Positions 52,369 to 58,984 of a DNA stretch of 58,984 nt are shown piece after piece (the stretch's first letter is position 1; the number at the start of each line of letters is the position of its first letter). The position numbers and the translations under genes are program-made. The DNA is taken from the NCBI RefSeq assembly GCF_001672975.1, contig NZ_LZKU01000184.1, positions 1-58,984 of the forward strand, given 5' to 3'. Source of the stretch: Mycobacterium sp. 1465703.0. Lineage in GTDB: Bacteria > Actinomycetota > Actinomycetes > Mycobacteriales > Mycobacteriaceae. The notes beneath the pieces are model-generated. The model was not told the DNA's origin and ran no database searches. It was given only the letters and a program-made list of their open reading frames with translations.

Positions 52369-53525
52369 CGTGTTTCGTCTCCCAGAATCAACACAGTGGT
52401 GAACAGGGCGCCCGCGCCCCCGTTGCTGCACAATGCGACATGCGCATCGGGGACCTGGAGATCGCCGGCCTGTCCGCGTAGCTGCTGCACGGCCCGGATA
52501 GCCCGTTGCATCATCTGCGGATTGGCGCCCGCGTGGCTGAACGACATCGTCCCGCCGTCGGTTGTGATCGGGTGGCTGCCGTCGATGGCGATGCGGCCGT
52601 CAGCGACGAACGGTCCGCCCTCCCCGTCGCCGCAAAAGCCGAATGCCTCTAGCTGGCGGATGATTTCGAAGGAGAACGGATCGTAGAGTTCCAGCACGTC
52701 GACCTCAGTACGGCGCAAGCCGGCATAGTTGAACGCACGGTCGGCCGCGCGCCGGCCCACCACACCGTTGACGTGATCGTTGCGCCGACCGGCGAGGTCA
52801 TAGGCAGGCGGGTGCTGATACGACGGGCCGTGGAAGTCCGCGCCACTGCCCAGTACGTAGATGGGTTGGCTCGCGATGTCGACGGCGTCGATGTTGGCCA
52901 CCACGATTGCGCAACCGCCTTCGGAGGTGGTAGCGCAATCCAGCAGATGGAACGGATCGGCGATGGGCCGTGAGGCAGTGATGTCCGCCGGTGTGAACGG
53001 TCCACGATCGTAGTAGACGGCTTCGGGATTGCGTGAGCCGTTGTTGCGGATGGTCGCCGCCACCAGCGAAAGTTGCTCGCGCGTCGTGCCGTAGACATGC
53101 ATGTGCCGCCGCGCGATGAGCGCGAATTCGGCGGTGGTGAACATGCCCCAGGGCGCGACGAATTCGTTCTCGGGCCGCGTCCACGGCGCCGTGGCCTCGT
53201 GATCTCGGTATTCGCCGGCCTGCGCCGCGACCAGCACCACCACGTCGGCCATGCCGTGTTCGATGGCGGTGACCGCCTCGGTGATCATGCCGACCCCAAA
53301 AGCCAAGCCCTGCCAGGCCGGCCCGATCCGTAGGTCGTAGATCAACGAGGTCGACTGCGGGCTGGCGCTGATGCCATCGACGTCGTCGAGGGTCAGACCG
53401 GCGTCGTCGAGCGCGCCAAGGATCGCCTTGATCGCCAGGCCGCGTGAGGTCTCGCCATCCAGCCGCCGCCCTTGCCGGGTGTTATGCACCCCGACGATTG
53501 CCGCGGTGCGCCTCGCTACCGTCAC
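52365..53525 (-). CDS. thiolase-fold protein of the Ltp2/SCP-x type without catalytic Cys
   Basis: A 386-residue thiolase-superfamily protein, the same length as M. tuberculosis Ltp2. AAIVGVHNTRQGR opens the fold, VDGISASPQ and the MFTTAEFALIARRHMHVYGT block follow, then LLDCATTSEGGCAIVV and VLELYDPFSFEIIRQLEAFG. The region where thiolases have their nucleophilic Cys (about 72-90) reads WQGLAFGVGMITEAVTAIEHG and has none. It is therefore unlikely to be a Claisen thiolase and may be a retro-aldolase acting on a beta-hydroxyacyl-CoA with the DUF35 partner. Confidence 0.87.
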   Translation of the reverse strand: MTVARRTAAIVGVHNTRQGRRLDGETSRGLAIKAILGALDDAGLTLDDVDGISASPQSTSLIYDLRIGPAWQGLAFGVGMITEAVTAIEHGMADVVVLVAAQAGEYRDHEATAPWTRPENEFVAPWGMFTTAEFALIARRHMHVYGTTREQLSLVAATIRNNGSRNPEAVYYDRGPFTPADITASRPIADPFHLLDCATTSEGGCAIVVANIDAVDIASQPIYVLGSGADFHGPSYQHPPAYDLAGRRNDHVNGVVGRRAADRAFNYAGLRRTEVDVLELYDPFSFEIIRQLEAFGFCGDGEGGPFVADGRIAIDGSHPITTDGGTMSFSHAGANPQMMQRAIRAVQQLRGQAGDLQVPDAHVALCSNGGAGALFTTVLILGDETR

Positions 53526-53550
53526 CGATATCCCATTCCCTTATGGCCCT

Positions 53551-53892
53551 TCAGTTTTCGTCCGCAACGACACCCAGGTAGGTGCCTCGAACCTGGTATT
53601 GTCGCCCGTCGCGGGTGATGGTGCCGATGGTCGTGGCGTGCGCATCGCGGTTCTCGCTGTCGGCCACCGCGTCCTTTTCCACGACATCGATTCGCACGTC
53701 CACCGGCCGTGCCGTCTGCGGGTCGGTGATCTCGACGACCATCGCCACCGCGCGCTCGTCCTCGTCCCAGTCGACGCTGGTGATCCGGTGACGCGCGGTC
53801 AACTCCATCACCACGGAGTCGCGGCGCACCAAGAAGCGCACCGGCGCGCAAAGCTCCCCAGCGCGGGGCGGCACACACAGGCTGACCGCCAT
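53551..53892 (-). CDS. hypothetical protein (113 aa)
   Basis: A 113-residue protein of no recognised family. It starts at the ATG at 53892, one base after the CoA-transferase stop, and ends 25 bases before the thiolase start, so it is inside the operon. It has no signal peptide. The sequence alternates strand-like segments (VRFLVRRDSVVMELTARHRI, QYQVRGTYLGVVADEN) with an acidic middle (DWDEDERAVAMVVEITD). It could be a small beta-barrel or hotdog-like protein. The context suggests a pathway accessory, not a known enzyme. Confidence 0.7.
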   Translation of the reverse strand: MAVSLCVPPRAGELCAPVRFLVRRDSVVMELTARHRITSVDWDEDERAVAMVVEITDPQTARPVDVRIDVVEKDAVADSENRDAHATTIGTITRDGRQYQVRGTYLGVVADEN

Positions 53893-53893
53893 C

Positions 53894-56224
53894 TCACAAC
53901 CCGGCCGGCCGGGTGCTGATGGTTCCCGATCGCCGCAGTTCGGCCAGGTCATCCTCGCTGTGTCCCAGGACATCGCTCAGCACCTCGCAGGTGTGCTGGC
54001 CGTAGAGCGGCGGCACCCGCCGGATCCAGCGCCGCGGCTTGCCGACGAACGCGAAAGGCATTCCGGTACACAGGAAAGATCCCGCGACCGGATGGTCGAC
54101 CGTCTCCCAGAAGCCGCGGGCGCGCAGTTGCGGATCGGTCAGCAGGGCCGCGGCCGGTGTGACGCGTGCGGCGGAGATCCCGCCCGCGCGCAGCACGTCG
54201 ACAGCCTCGGTCACCGAGTGCCCGGCGGCCCAGGCGGAGATGAGTTTGTCTATGTCGTCGGCGCTTGCGTTCCAGGCGGTTTCGTCGAGGACCGGGTGCC
54301 CGAGCAGCCCGGCCAACGACTCCCGGGCGGCGGTATCCATCGCGGCCAGCGCAACCCACTCGTCGTTACCGCGGCAGCGGTAGACGCCCTGGGGGCCGGG
54401 CCCGGGACCGCGGTTCCCGTTGCGGCGCATGATGATTCCGTTGCGTGAATACTCGACCAGCATTTCGGCGGCCACGTTCAGTGCGGCCTCGACCATGGTC
54501 GCTTCCACCTGCATTCCGGCGCCGTGACGATCGCGGATCACCAGCGCCGCGACGGCGGCGAAGGCGGCGTGCAGGCCGGCGATCGGGTCGCACACGCCGC
54601 GTGGAATCACCGGTGGGCCGTCGGCGTGCCCGGTCATCCACGCCATACCCGTCGCCTGCTCCATCGTCTGCGCAAAGCCGACACGATCGCGCCACGGGCC
54701 GTCGAGGCCGAATGCGGGCATCCGGACCATGATCGCCCGCGGGTTGGCCGTTCGCACCGCTTCCCATTCCAAGCCGAAGTTCGCCATCACCCTTGGAGAG
54801 AAGTTCTCCACAACGAGATCGCTTGCGGCGATGAGCTCCAGCGCGAGCTGTCGTCCGGCGTCGGTGCCGAGTTCGATGCTGACGCCTCGCTTGTTGTTGT
54901 TGCTGCACAAGAAGACCGGGCCCCACTCCCACCAGTGGTCCCAGTCGGGCGGGCGGCCGGCGGAGAACCGCATGCCATCGGGCCGGCGTACTCCCTCGAT
55001 CTTGATCACGTCGGCGCCGAGGGCGCCCAGCAATTGGGTGGCGACCGGGCCGGCCCAGAACGCGGTCAAGTCGGTCACCCGGACGTCGGCCAACGGTAGT
55101 GCGTCGGCGCCGGCAGACGCCGGGGGTCGCCCCGGCCCCCACTGCACGCAGCCGTTGTCGGCGCCAAGGTGCGGCGGCTCCCCGGGCGCCCTGGTGGTTA
55201 TCGCATCGCTGCGATACGGCACCCTCGGCGCCAGCACGCCGGCCGGCGATTCGACGAAGACGCCGCGTTCCACGAAATGGTCGATCTTGGGGAGCACCTC
55301 CGGTGACGCGATGGGCGCCACGGGAATTCGGAATGCGACCGCGAGATCGACGATTTCTTGGGTGGTTCGGCTCCGGGTCCACGCGGTGACCATGTCCAGA
55401 AATTCGTCGCGGCGCTCGACCCGGCCGGTGAACGATGCCAGATCGGCGTCGTCGACCAGATCGGCACGCTCGATCATGACCAGAAAGTCCTGGAACTGTT
55501 GGGCGGTGATGGTGCAGAACCCGACCATGCCGTCGGCCGTCGGGACGATCGATGGCAGTTCCAGACTCCGTTCGTGCAGCAGCGAATCGGCGCCCAGCAC
55601 GCTGGCCGACATGGCGGACAGACCGCCCATGGCGATCGCCATGGCCTCGTACGTCGACACATCGATGATCTCGCCGCGGCCGCTTCGGACGGCGTGCCGG
55701 GCCGTCGCCGCAGCCACCGCCGCCGCGAACGTGCCCGCTAGCCACTCGCCAAGCCGGCCACCGGCCTGCACCGGCTCGTCGTCCGGCCAGCCGCGACCGG
55801 CGATCGAGCCGCACAACGCCTGCAGAATGAACTCGTTGGCGACGACCTGGTCGTCGACGTAGGGCCCGGTGGTCCCGAACGGTGTTACGGCCACCACCAC
55901 GGCCGAAGCGGCGGTGTGCGCGGTGATGTCGTCGAGCGTCCACCCGTCGGTGAGGTCGGTGAGCACGATGTTCGCGCCGGCCAGCAGCGAGGCGATCTCG
56001 GCCTGGCCGTGATTGACGACCGACTTCTTGCCCGCCGCCAGATATCCGAACAACGCCCCCGGAGGCCCTCCGGCCGACCAGCCCCGCATCGAATCCCCCT
56101 GCGGGGCTTCGATTTTCACCACGTCGGCGCCGGCGTCGGCGAACATCTTGCCGCAGTAGGCCGCCGCCAGGCCGTTGCACAACTCCAGCACGCGCCAGTC
56201 GGCGAACGGCGCCTCGGCTGCCAC
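53894..56224 (-). CDS. fused double CaiB/BaiF (family III) CoA-transferase
   Basis: A 776-residue protein with two complete family III CoA-transferase domains. The first (1 to about 375) opens LELCNGLAAAYCGKMFADAG and ADVVKIEAPQGDSMRG. The second (about 400-776) opens VTDLTAFWAGPVATQLLGAL and ADVIKIEG. The region of the catalytic Asp reads CDPIAG in the second half but GEWLAG in the first, so the first half has Glu. The GTG at 56224 lies two bases after the amidohydrolase stop. It probably moves CoA between acids, or activates a dicarboxylic intermediate, as a pseudo-dimer. Confidence 0.87.
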   Translation of the reverse strand: MAAEAPFADWRVLELCNGLAAAYCGKMFADAGADVVKIEAPQGDSMRGWSAGGPPGALFGYLAAGKKSVVNHGQAEIASLLAGANIVLTDLTDGWTLDDITAHTAASAVVVAVTPFGTTGPYVDDQVVANEFILQALCGSIAGRGWPDDEPVQAGGRLGEWLAGTFAAAVAAATARHAVRSGRGEIIDVSTYEAMAIAMGGLSAMSASVLGADSLLHERSLELPSIVPTADGMVGFCTITAQQFQDFLVMIERADLVDDADLASFTGRVERRDEFLDMVTAWTRSRTTQEIVDLAVAFRIPVAPIASPEVLPKIDHFVERGVFVESPAGVLAPRVPYRSDAITTRAPGEPPHLGADNGCVQWGPGRPPASAGADALPLADVRVTDLTAFWAGPVATQLLGALGADVIKIEGVRRPDGMRFSAGRPPDWDHWWEWGPVFLCSNNNKRGVSIELGTDAGRQLALELIAASDLVVENFSPRVMANFGLEWEAVRTANPRAIMVRMPAFGLDGPWRDRVGFAQTMEQATGMAWMTGHADGPPVIPRGVCDPIAGLHAAFAAVAALVIRDRHGAGMQVEATMVEAALNVAAEMLVEYSRNGIIMRRNGNRGPGPGPQGVYRCRGNDEWVALAAMDTAARESLAGLLGHPVLDETAWNASADDIDKLISAWAAGHSVTEAVDVLRAGGISAARVTPAAALLTDPQLRARGFWETVDHPVAGSFLCTGMPFAFVGKPRRWIRRVPPLYGQHTCEVLSDVLGHSEDDLAELRRSGTISTRPAGL

Positions 56225-56226
56225 GC

Positions 56227-57582
56227 TCAGTTGCCCAGGGTGGCGGCGCGCCCGGCGATACCGGCAGCCTCGACCGTCACCGGAGCCTGCGCCGAGGCCT
56301 GTGCCTGCAGGGCGAACCGCGTCATCCGCGTCCACGCGTCACGGTCACGCTGGCTGGCCTGGCGCCCGACATGGGTGACCACGTCGACATCGGCGGCCTG
56401 CGCGCGCAGCTGGCCGGCCCGTGCCTGCTCCTTCGGGATGTACCGGAACGGGTCGAATGAGTATGCCGCCATGGCATTTTCGTGGGTGATCTTGTCGATC
56501 ACCGAGTCGTCGAGGTGGCCCATGGTGGCGATGATGTCCTCCGGCGCGAAGGGCCAGTTGCTGTCGGAGTGCGGGAAGTCGGACTCCCAGCACAGCATGT
56601 CCTCGTTGAACCAATCCATGTTCTGCACGCCGACTTTGTCGCTGATGAAGCAGGTGTAGAAGTGACGTTTGAACACGTCGGTGGGTCCGCTGTATCCGGG
56701 CGGGAAGGTCGCCAGGGTCCAACCCGAGTGACGGTTGTAGACGTGCTCGGCGCGCCACAGGAAGTACGGGATCCAGCCGACGTCGCCTTCGGTCAGCGAA
56801 AACTTCAGTTGCGGGAAGTCTGCCCAGAACTGCGCCCAGATCAGCTCGGTGAAGGTGAACATGCTCATCATCGACGAGGCGGTCATTTGCACACTGGGCG
56901 GGGCGTCCGTCGACACCTGCGGAGACCGCGACGCCGAACCCACATGCGTGCACAGCACCGTCTTGTTTTCGCACACCGCCTCGAACAACGGATACCAGTA
57001 CTTGGTGTGAATGCTGGGCATCTGCAACGCTTCTGGGTTCTCCGAGAACGTGACGGCGTGACAGCCCTTGTCGGCGAGGCGTTTGACTTCCTTGGCGGCC
57101 TCGGCCACGTCGAACAGCGGCAGGATGCCGCACGGGATGAACCGGCCCGGGTATGCCCCGCACCATTCGTCGACGTGCCAGTCGTTGTAGGCCTTGATCA
57201 TCACCAGATTCGTCTCGCGGTCGGGGCCCTGGTTGAGGACCTGACCGGAGAAGCCGGTGAAGTTCGGGAAGTTCAGCCCCGCCAGTTGACCGCCGGCATT
57301 CATGTCCCGCACCCGCTCGTCGACGTTGAAGCAACCCGGCCGCATCTCGTCATAGCGCGACGCGTCGATGTTGTACATTTCGCGCGGTTTTCCCGCGACG
57401 GCGTTCAGGCCCATATTGCGCCCGCGGATCTCGCCGTAATACCACTGCTGGATGCCGTCGGGTTCGAGGACCACCCGCGGCGCGCGGTCCTTGTACGCGG
57501 CGGGAACATGGGCGTCGAACATGTCGGCCGGCTCGGCGATGTGATCGTCCACGCTGATCAGAATGAGATCGTCCTTGTTCAT
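56227..57582 (-). CDS. amidohydrolase family protein
   Basis: A 451-residue amidohydrolase-2 type protein. The first metal motif is SVDDHIAEPADMF. TVLCTHVGS and ESDFPHSDSNWP hold later metal ligands, and GDVGWIPYFLWRAEHV is typical of the ACMSD-like/TIM-barrel group. GAGGAGCG precedes the ATG at 57582. It heads a six-gene operon. A promoter with a TTGACA box and a TATCTA box lies upstream, overlapped by a GACTAnTAG box. It may hydrolyse or decarboxylate a ring-cleavage type compound. Confidence 0.87.
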   Translation of the reverse strand: MNKDDLILISVDDHIAEPADMFDAHVPAAYKDRAPRVVLEPDGIQQWYYGEIRGRNMGLNAVAGKPREMYNIDASRYDEMRPGCFNVDERVRDMNAGGQLAGLNFPNFTGFSGQVLNQGPDRETNLVMIKAYNDWHVDEWCGAYPGRFIPCGILPLFDVAEAAKEVKRLADKGCHAVTFSENPEALQMPSIHTKYWYPLFEAVCENKTVLCTHVGSASRSPQVSTDAPPSVQMTASSMMSMFTFTELIWAQFWADFPQLKFSLTEGDVGWIPYFLWRAEHVYNRHSGWTLATFPPGYSGPTDVFKRHFYTCFISDKVGVQNMDWFNEDMLCWESDFPHSDSNWPFAPEDIIATMGHLDDSVIDKITHENAMAAYSFDPFRYIPKEQARAGQLRAQAADVDVVTHVGRQASQRDRDAWTRMTRFALQAQASAQAPVTVEAAGIAGRAATLGN

Positions 57583-57604
57583 GCCGCGCTCCTCGAGCCG
57601 TTGA

Positions 57605-57619
57605 TAGGGACTAGTAGAT
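57605..57619. promoter_or_regulatory. GACTAnTAG box at the amidohydrolase promoter
   Basis: TAGGGACTAGTAGAT; its first 13 bases match TAGGGACTATTAG at 57753-57765 with one difference. It overlaps the probable -10 box of the leftward amidohydrolase promoter, which suits repression by the divergent LacI regulator. Confidence 0.5.
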
Positions 57620-57642
57620 AATGGTGTCCATCACAGTGTCAA
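57615..57642 (-). promoter_or_regulatory. predicted promoter of the amidohydrolase operon
   Basis: Read leftward, TTGACA (57642-57637) is followed after 16 bases by TATCTA (57620-57615), 33 bases before the ATG. This fits a housekeeping sigma-factor promoter. Confidence 0.5.
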
Positions 57643-57752
57643 CCGCGGCGGGACGGGCGTCGATGAACGCGTTTGCAGCTTAATCACCGGAGTCACAACA
57701 AATCAACGATCGGCTGGACAGGCGCCAGGTCTGCTCAACCCGGGCCCGCGAT

Positions 57753-57773
57753 TAGGGACTATTAGTCTAGTAG
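57753..57773. promoter_or_regulatory. GACTA-T-TAGTC palindrome upstream of lacI
   Basis: GACTATTAGTC (57757-57767) is an 11-base perfect palindrome, preceded by TAGG and followed by a further CTAGTAG (57767-57773). It is the second copy of the box seen at 57605. It lies 97 bases upstream of the LacI TTG and suggests autoregulation. Confidence 0.5.
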
Positions 57774-57869
57774 GCCGCGTCGATGCCGCCTTGCCCTCGT
57801 GGGATGGCGCACTGCCGACGCGCGCCGCATGCCACCATGGGGCATGACCGGGCCGGGAAGGTAACGGAG

Positions 57870-58901
57870 TTGAGCACCAGTAAAGCCGCGCGTCCGACCA
57901 CCGCCGATGTGGCCCGGCTGGCCAGCGTGTCGACCGCCACGGTCAGTTATGTGCTGAACAACGCGCAGGGCCGGCGCATCTCCGCGGAGACCCGCGATGC
58001 GGTGTACCACGCCGCGAAACTCCTGGGTTACCGGCCCAACCTGGCCGCCCGCAACCTCGCCCGCGGGAAAAGCGGGGTGGTGCTCTACGTGGTGCCGCAC
58101 GTGGCCGTGGGCGAGATGCCGATGCAGGCCGGCAGTCGGATGACCACCGCACTGGCCCGCGAGGGTTTCCTTCAGGTGCAGATTTTCGAGACCGATGACG
58201 ACCAGCATGTGGTCGACGCGATCGAGAATTTGGATCCTGTCGCGGTCACCAGTTTGTTCCCGCTGAGCGCCGCGGCCCGTCAAGCGGTGATGGCGGCGGG
58301 GATTCCGCATATCGAGATCGGCACACTGCCCGCGCTCAAAGATCCGCATCTGTCGGTGGGCGAGATGCGGGTCGAGCACCTGATCGAGCGAGGTCATCGT
58401 CGAATTGCGTTCGCCTACACCGGGATCGCCCGGTGGCGCCCGCTTGGTGACTACTGGTTCGAGGGTGTTTCACGGGCGGCGCAGTTGCGCGACCTGCCGC
58501 CGGTGCGTGTCGACGAGGTCACCCTGGACAACGCCGCCGACGTGGTCACCGGTTGGGTGGGCGACGGGGTGACCGCCGTGTGCGCCCAAAGCGACGAGAT
58601 CGCCTGCCTTGTCCTGTACGGCATTCATCAAGCACGGTTGCGTTGTCCCGGCGACCTCGCGGTGATGGGCGTCGATGCCAGCCCGATGGGCATGGTGAGC
58701 ACGCCGCCGCTGACCACCGTGCAATTCGATCCCTGCGCGGTCGCCGATGCCGCACTGGCCGCCGTCTTCGAGCGGCTGGGCCACCCCGCCCCGCCGTCGC
58801 CGGAACTGACCGACATCGCCCATCTGGTGGTGCGCTCAGACGGGAGTATGCCAGTGCGGTTGCATCCCTACTCGGAGCCGCGGTTGTCTCTCGGCGGCTA
58901 G
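57870..58901 (+). CDS. LacI family transcriptional regulator
   Basis: A 343-residue LacI/GalR regulator. The N-terminal DNA-binding part reads TTADVARLASVSTATVSYVL, then LGYRPNLAARNLARG. The periplasmic-binding-protein-like effector domain spans 65-325 (GVVLYVVPHVAVGEMP, HLIERGHRRIAFAYTG, DLAVMGVDASPMGM). The TTG at 57870 follows GAAGG; an ATG at 57837 would add 11 residues. It is divergent from the amidohydrolase operon. Its stop shares CTAG with a second inverted LacI-like gene, and 76 bases of its 3' end recur there. Confidence 0.85.
   Translation: MSTSKAARPTTADVARLASVSTATVSYVLNNAQGRRISAETRDAVYHAAKLLGYRPNLAARNLARGKSGVVLYVVPHVAVGEMPMQAGSRMTTALAREGFLQVQIFETDDDQHVVDAIENLDPVAVTSLFPLSAAARQAVMAAGIPHIEIGTLPALKDPHLSVGEMRVEHLIERGHRRIAFAYTGIARWRPLGDYWFEGVSRAAQLRDLPPVRVDEVTLDNAADVVTGWVGDGVTAVCAQSDEIACLVLYGIHQARLRCPGDLAVMGVDASPMGMVSTPPLTTVQFDPCAVADAALAAVFERLGHPAPPSPELTDIAHLVVRSDGSMPVRLHPYSEPRLSLGG
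58762..58837 (+). repeat. left arm of a 76-bp perfect inverted repeat
   Basis: This stretch inside the lacI 3' end is repeated exactly, in reverse complement, at 58908-58983. The two arms are 70 bases apart. The repeat probably continues beyond the window, since the last base is only the first mismatch seen. Confidence 0.95.
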
Positions 58902-58984
58902 GTGGAGGAGCGCACCACCAGATGGGCGATGTCGGTCAGTTCCGGCGACGGCGGGGCGGGGTGGCCCAGCCGCTCGAAGACGGT
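58898..58984 (-). CDS. C-terminal end of a second LacI family regulator (partial)
   Basis: A leftward gene enters from the right edge and ends at the TAG complementary to 58898-58900. The 28 visible residues read VFERLGHPAPPSPELTDIAH and LVVRSST, identical to the neighbouring LacI protein apart from the first residue and the final few. It is thus a close paralog or a duplicated gene end, arranged tail to tail with overlapping stops (CTAG). Confidence 0.8.
   Translation of the reverse strand, partial: TVFERLGHPAPPSPELTDIAHLVVRSST
58908..58983 (-). repeat. right arm of the 76-bp perfect inverted repeat
   Basis: This is the reverse complement of 58762-58837 without a mismatch. It lies in the coding end of the second LacI-like gene and runs to the penultimate base of the window. 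Confidence 0.95.

Noticed and set aside
1..58984. CRISPR arrays, tRNA or rRNA genes, IS elements, prophage.
   Set aside because: Reading both strands, I saw no regularly spaced repeats, no RNA gene signatures and no transposase or integrase.

Overview
The window looks like chromosomal DNA from a Mycobacterium, probably a nontuberculous species. It is uniformly GC-rich, uses many GTG and TTG starts, and encodes typical mycobacterial families: a LipJ-like hydrolase-cyclase fusion, orthologs of the Rv0072/Rv0073 ABC pair, a mycofactocin-type SDR, MpaB/DUF2236, DUF2252, flavin monooxygenases of the Baeyer-Villiger type and many TetR regulators. I see no rRNA, tRNA, IS element, prophage or CRISPR array. 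Most of it is accessory lipid, steroid-like or xenobiotic metabolism, with nine classical short-chain dehydrogenases (SDRs) plus an NmrA-like protein.

Region by region. 1-5.5 kb: the tail of an unidentified gene, then a leftward group with a LuxE-like acyl-activating enzyme coupled to a LuxC-like acyl reductase, an NmrA-like oxidoreductase, an SDR and a DUF2236 oxygenase. 5.6-10.7 kb: a TetR regulator, a LipJ-like class III cyclase, a methyltransferase, and a leftward MacB-like permease with an ATPase that carries a cyclic-nucleotide-binding domain. 10.8-17.7 kb: two methyltransferases or cyclase-like proteins, SDRs, a CGNR zinc-finger regulator, a 54-codon gene, a PaaI thioesterase, a DUF2127 protein and an MmgE/PrpD protein. 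17.8-23.5 kb: an IclR regulator divergent from an alcohol dehydrogenase/SnoaL/SDR operon, then a cation exchanger with a structured leader and another SDR. 23.5-31.3 kb: a sulfate-binding protein coupled to a SulP permease, DUF2252, and two translationally coupled Baeyer-Villiger-type monooxygenases. 31.3-39.6 kb: RclC-like protein, TetR, PPOX, SRPBCC, then a LysR regulator divergent from an SDR/sulfotransferase/unknown/mycofactocin-type SDR/SDR operon. 39.6-49.3 kb: a copper chaperone and Cu P-type ATPase, a membrane esterase, a Tat-exported polysaccharide deacetylase, a secretory lipase, two TetR regulators, an alpha/beta hydrolase and an SDR. 49.7-58.98 kb: an acyl-CoA synthetase converging on a six-gene leftward operon (amidohydrolase, double CoA-transferase, small unknown, thiolase-like protein, DUF35, PadR), divergent from a LacI regulator.

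The most coherent unit is that last operon. Its gene content (CoA ligase, fused CoA-transferase, Cys-less thiolase paired with a DUF35 protein, amidohydrolase) fits CoA-dependent breakdown of a ring or side-chain compound, ending in an Ltp2/DUF35-type aldol cleavage. Matching GACTAnTAG boxes lie at both divergent promoters. The window ends in a second, inverted LacI gene whose 3' end repeats 76 bp of the first exactly. Other notable points are the cyclase beside a cNMP-sensing ABC ATPase, the LuxC/LuxE-like pair, a TetR gene with no ordinary start codon, and many well-formed inverted repeats in divergent promoters. Functions are inferred from sequence reading only; no searches were run.
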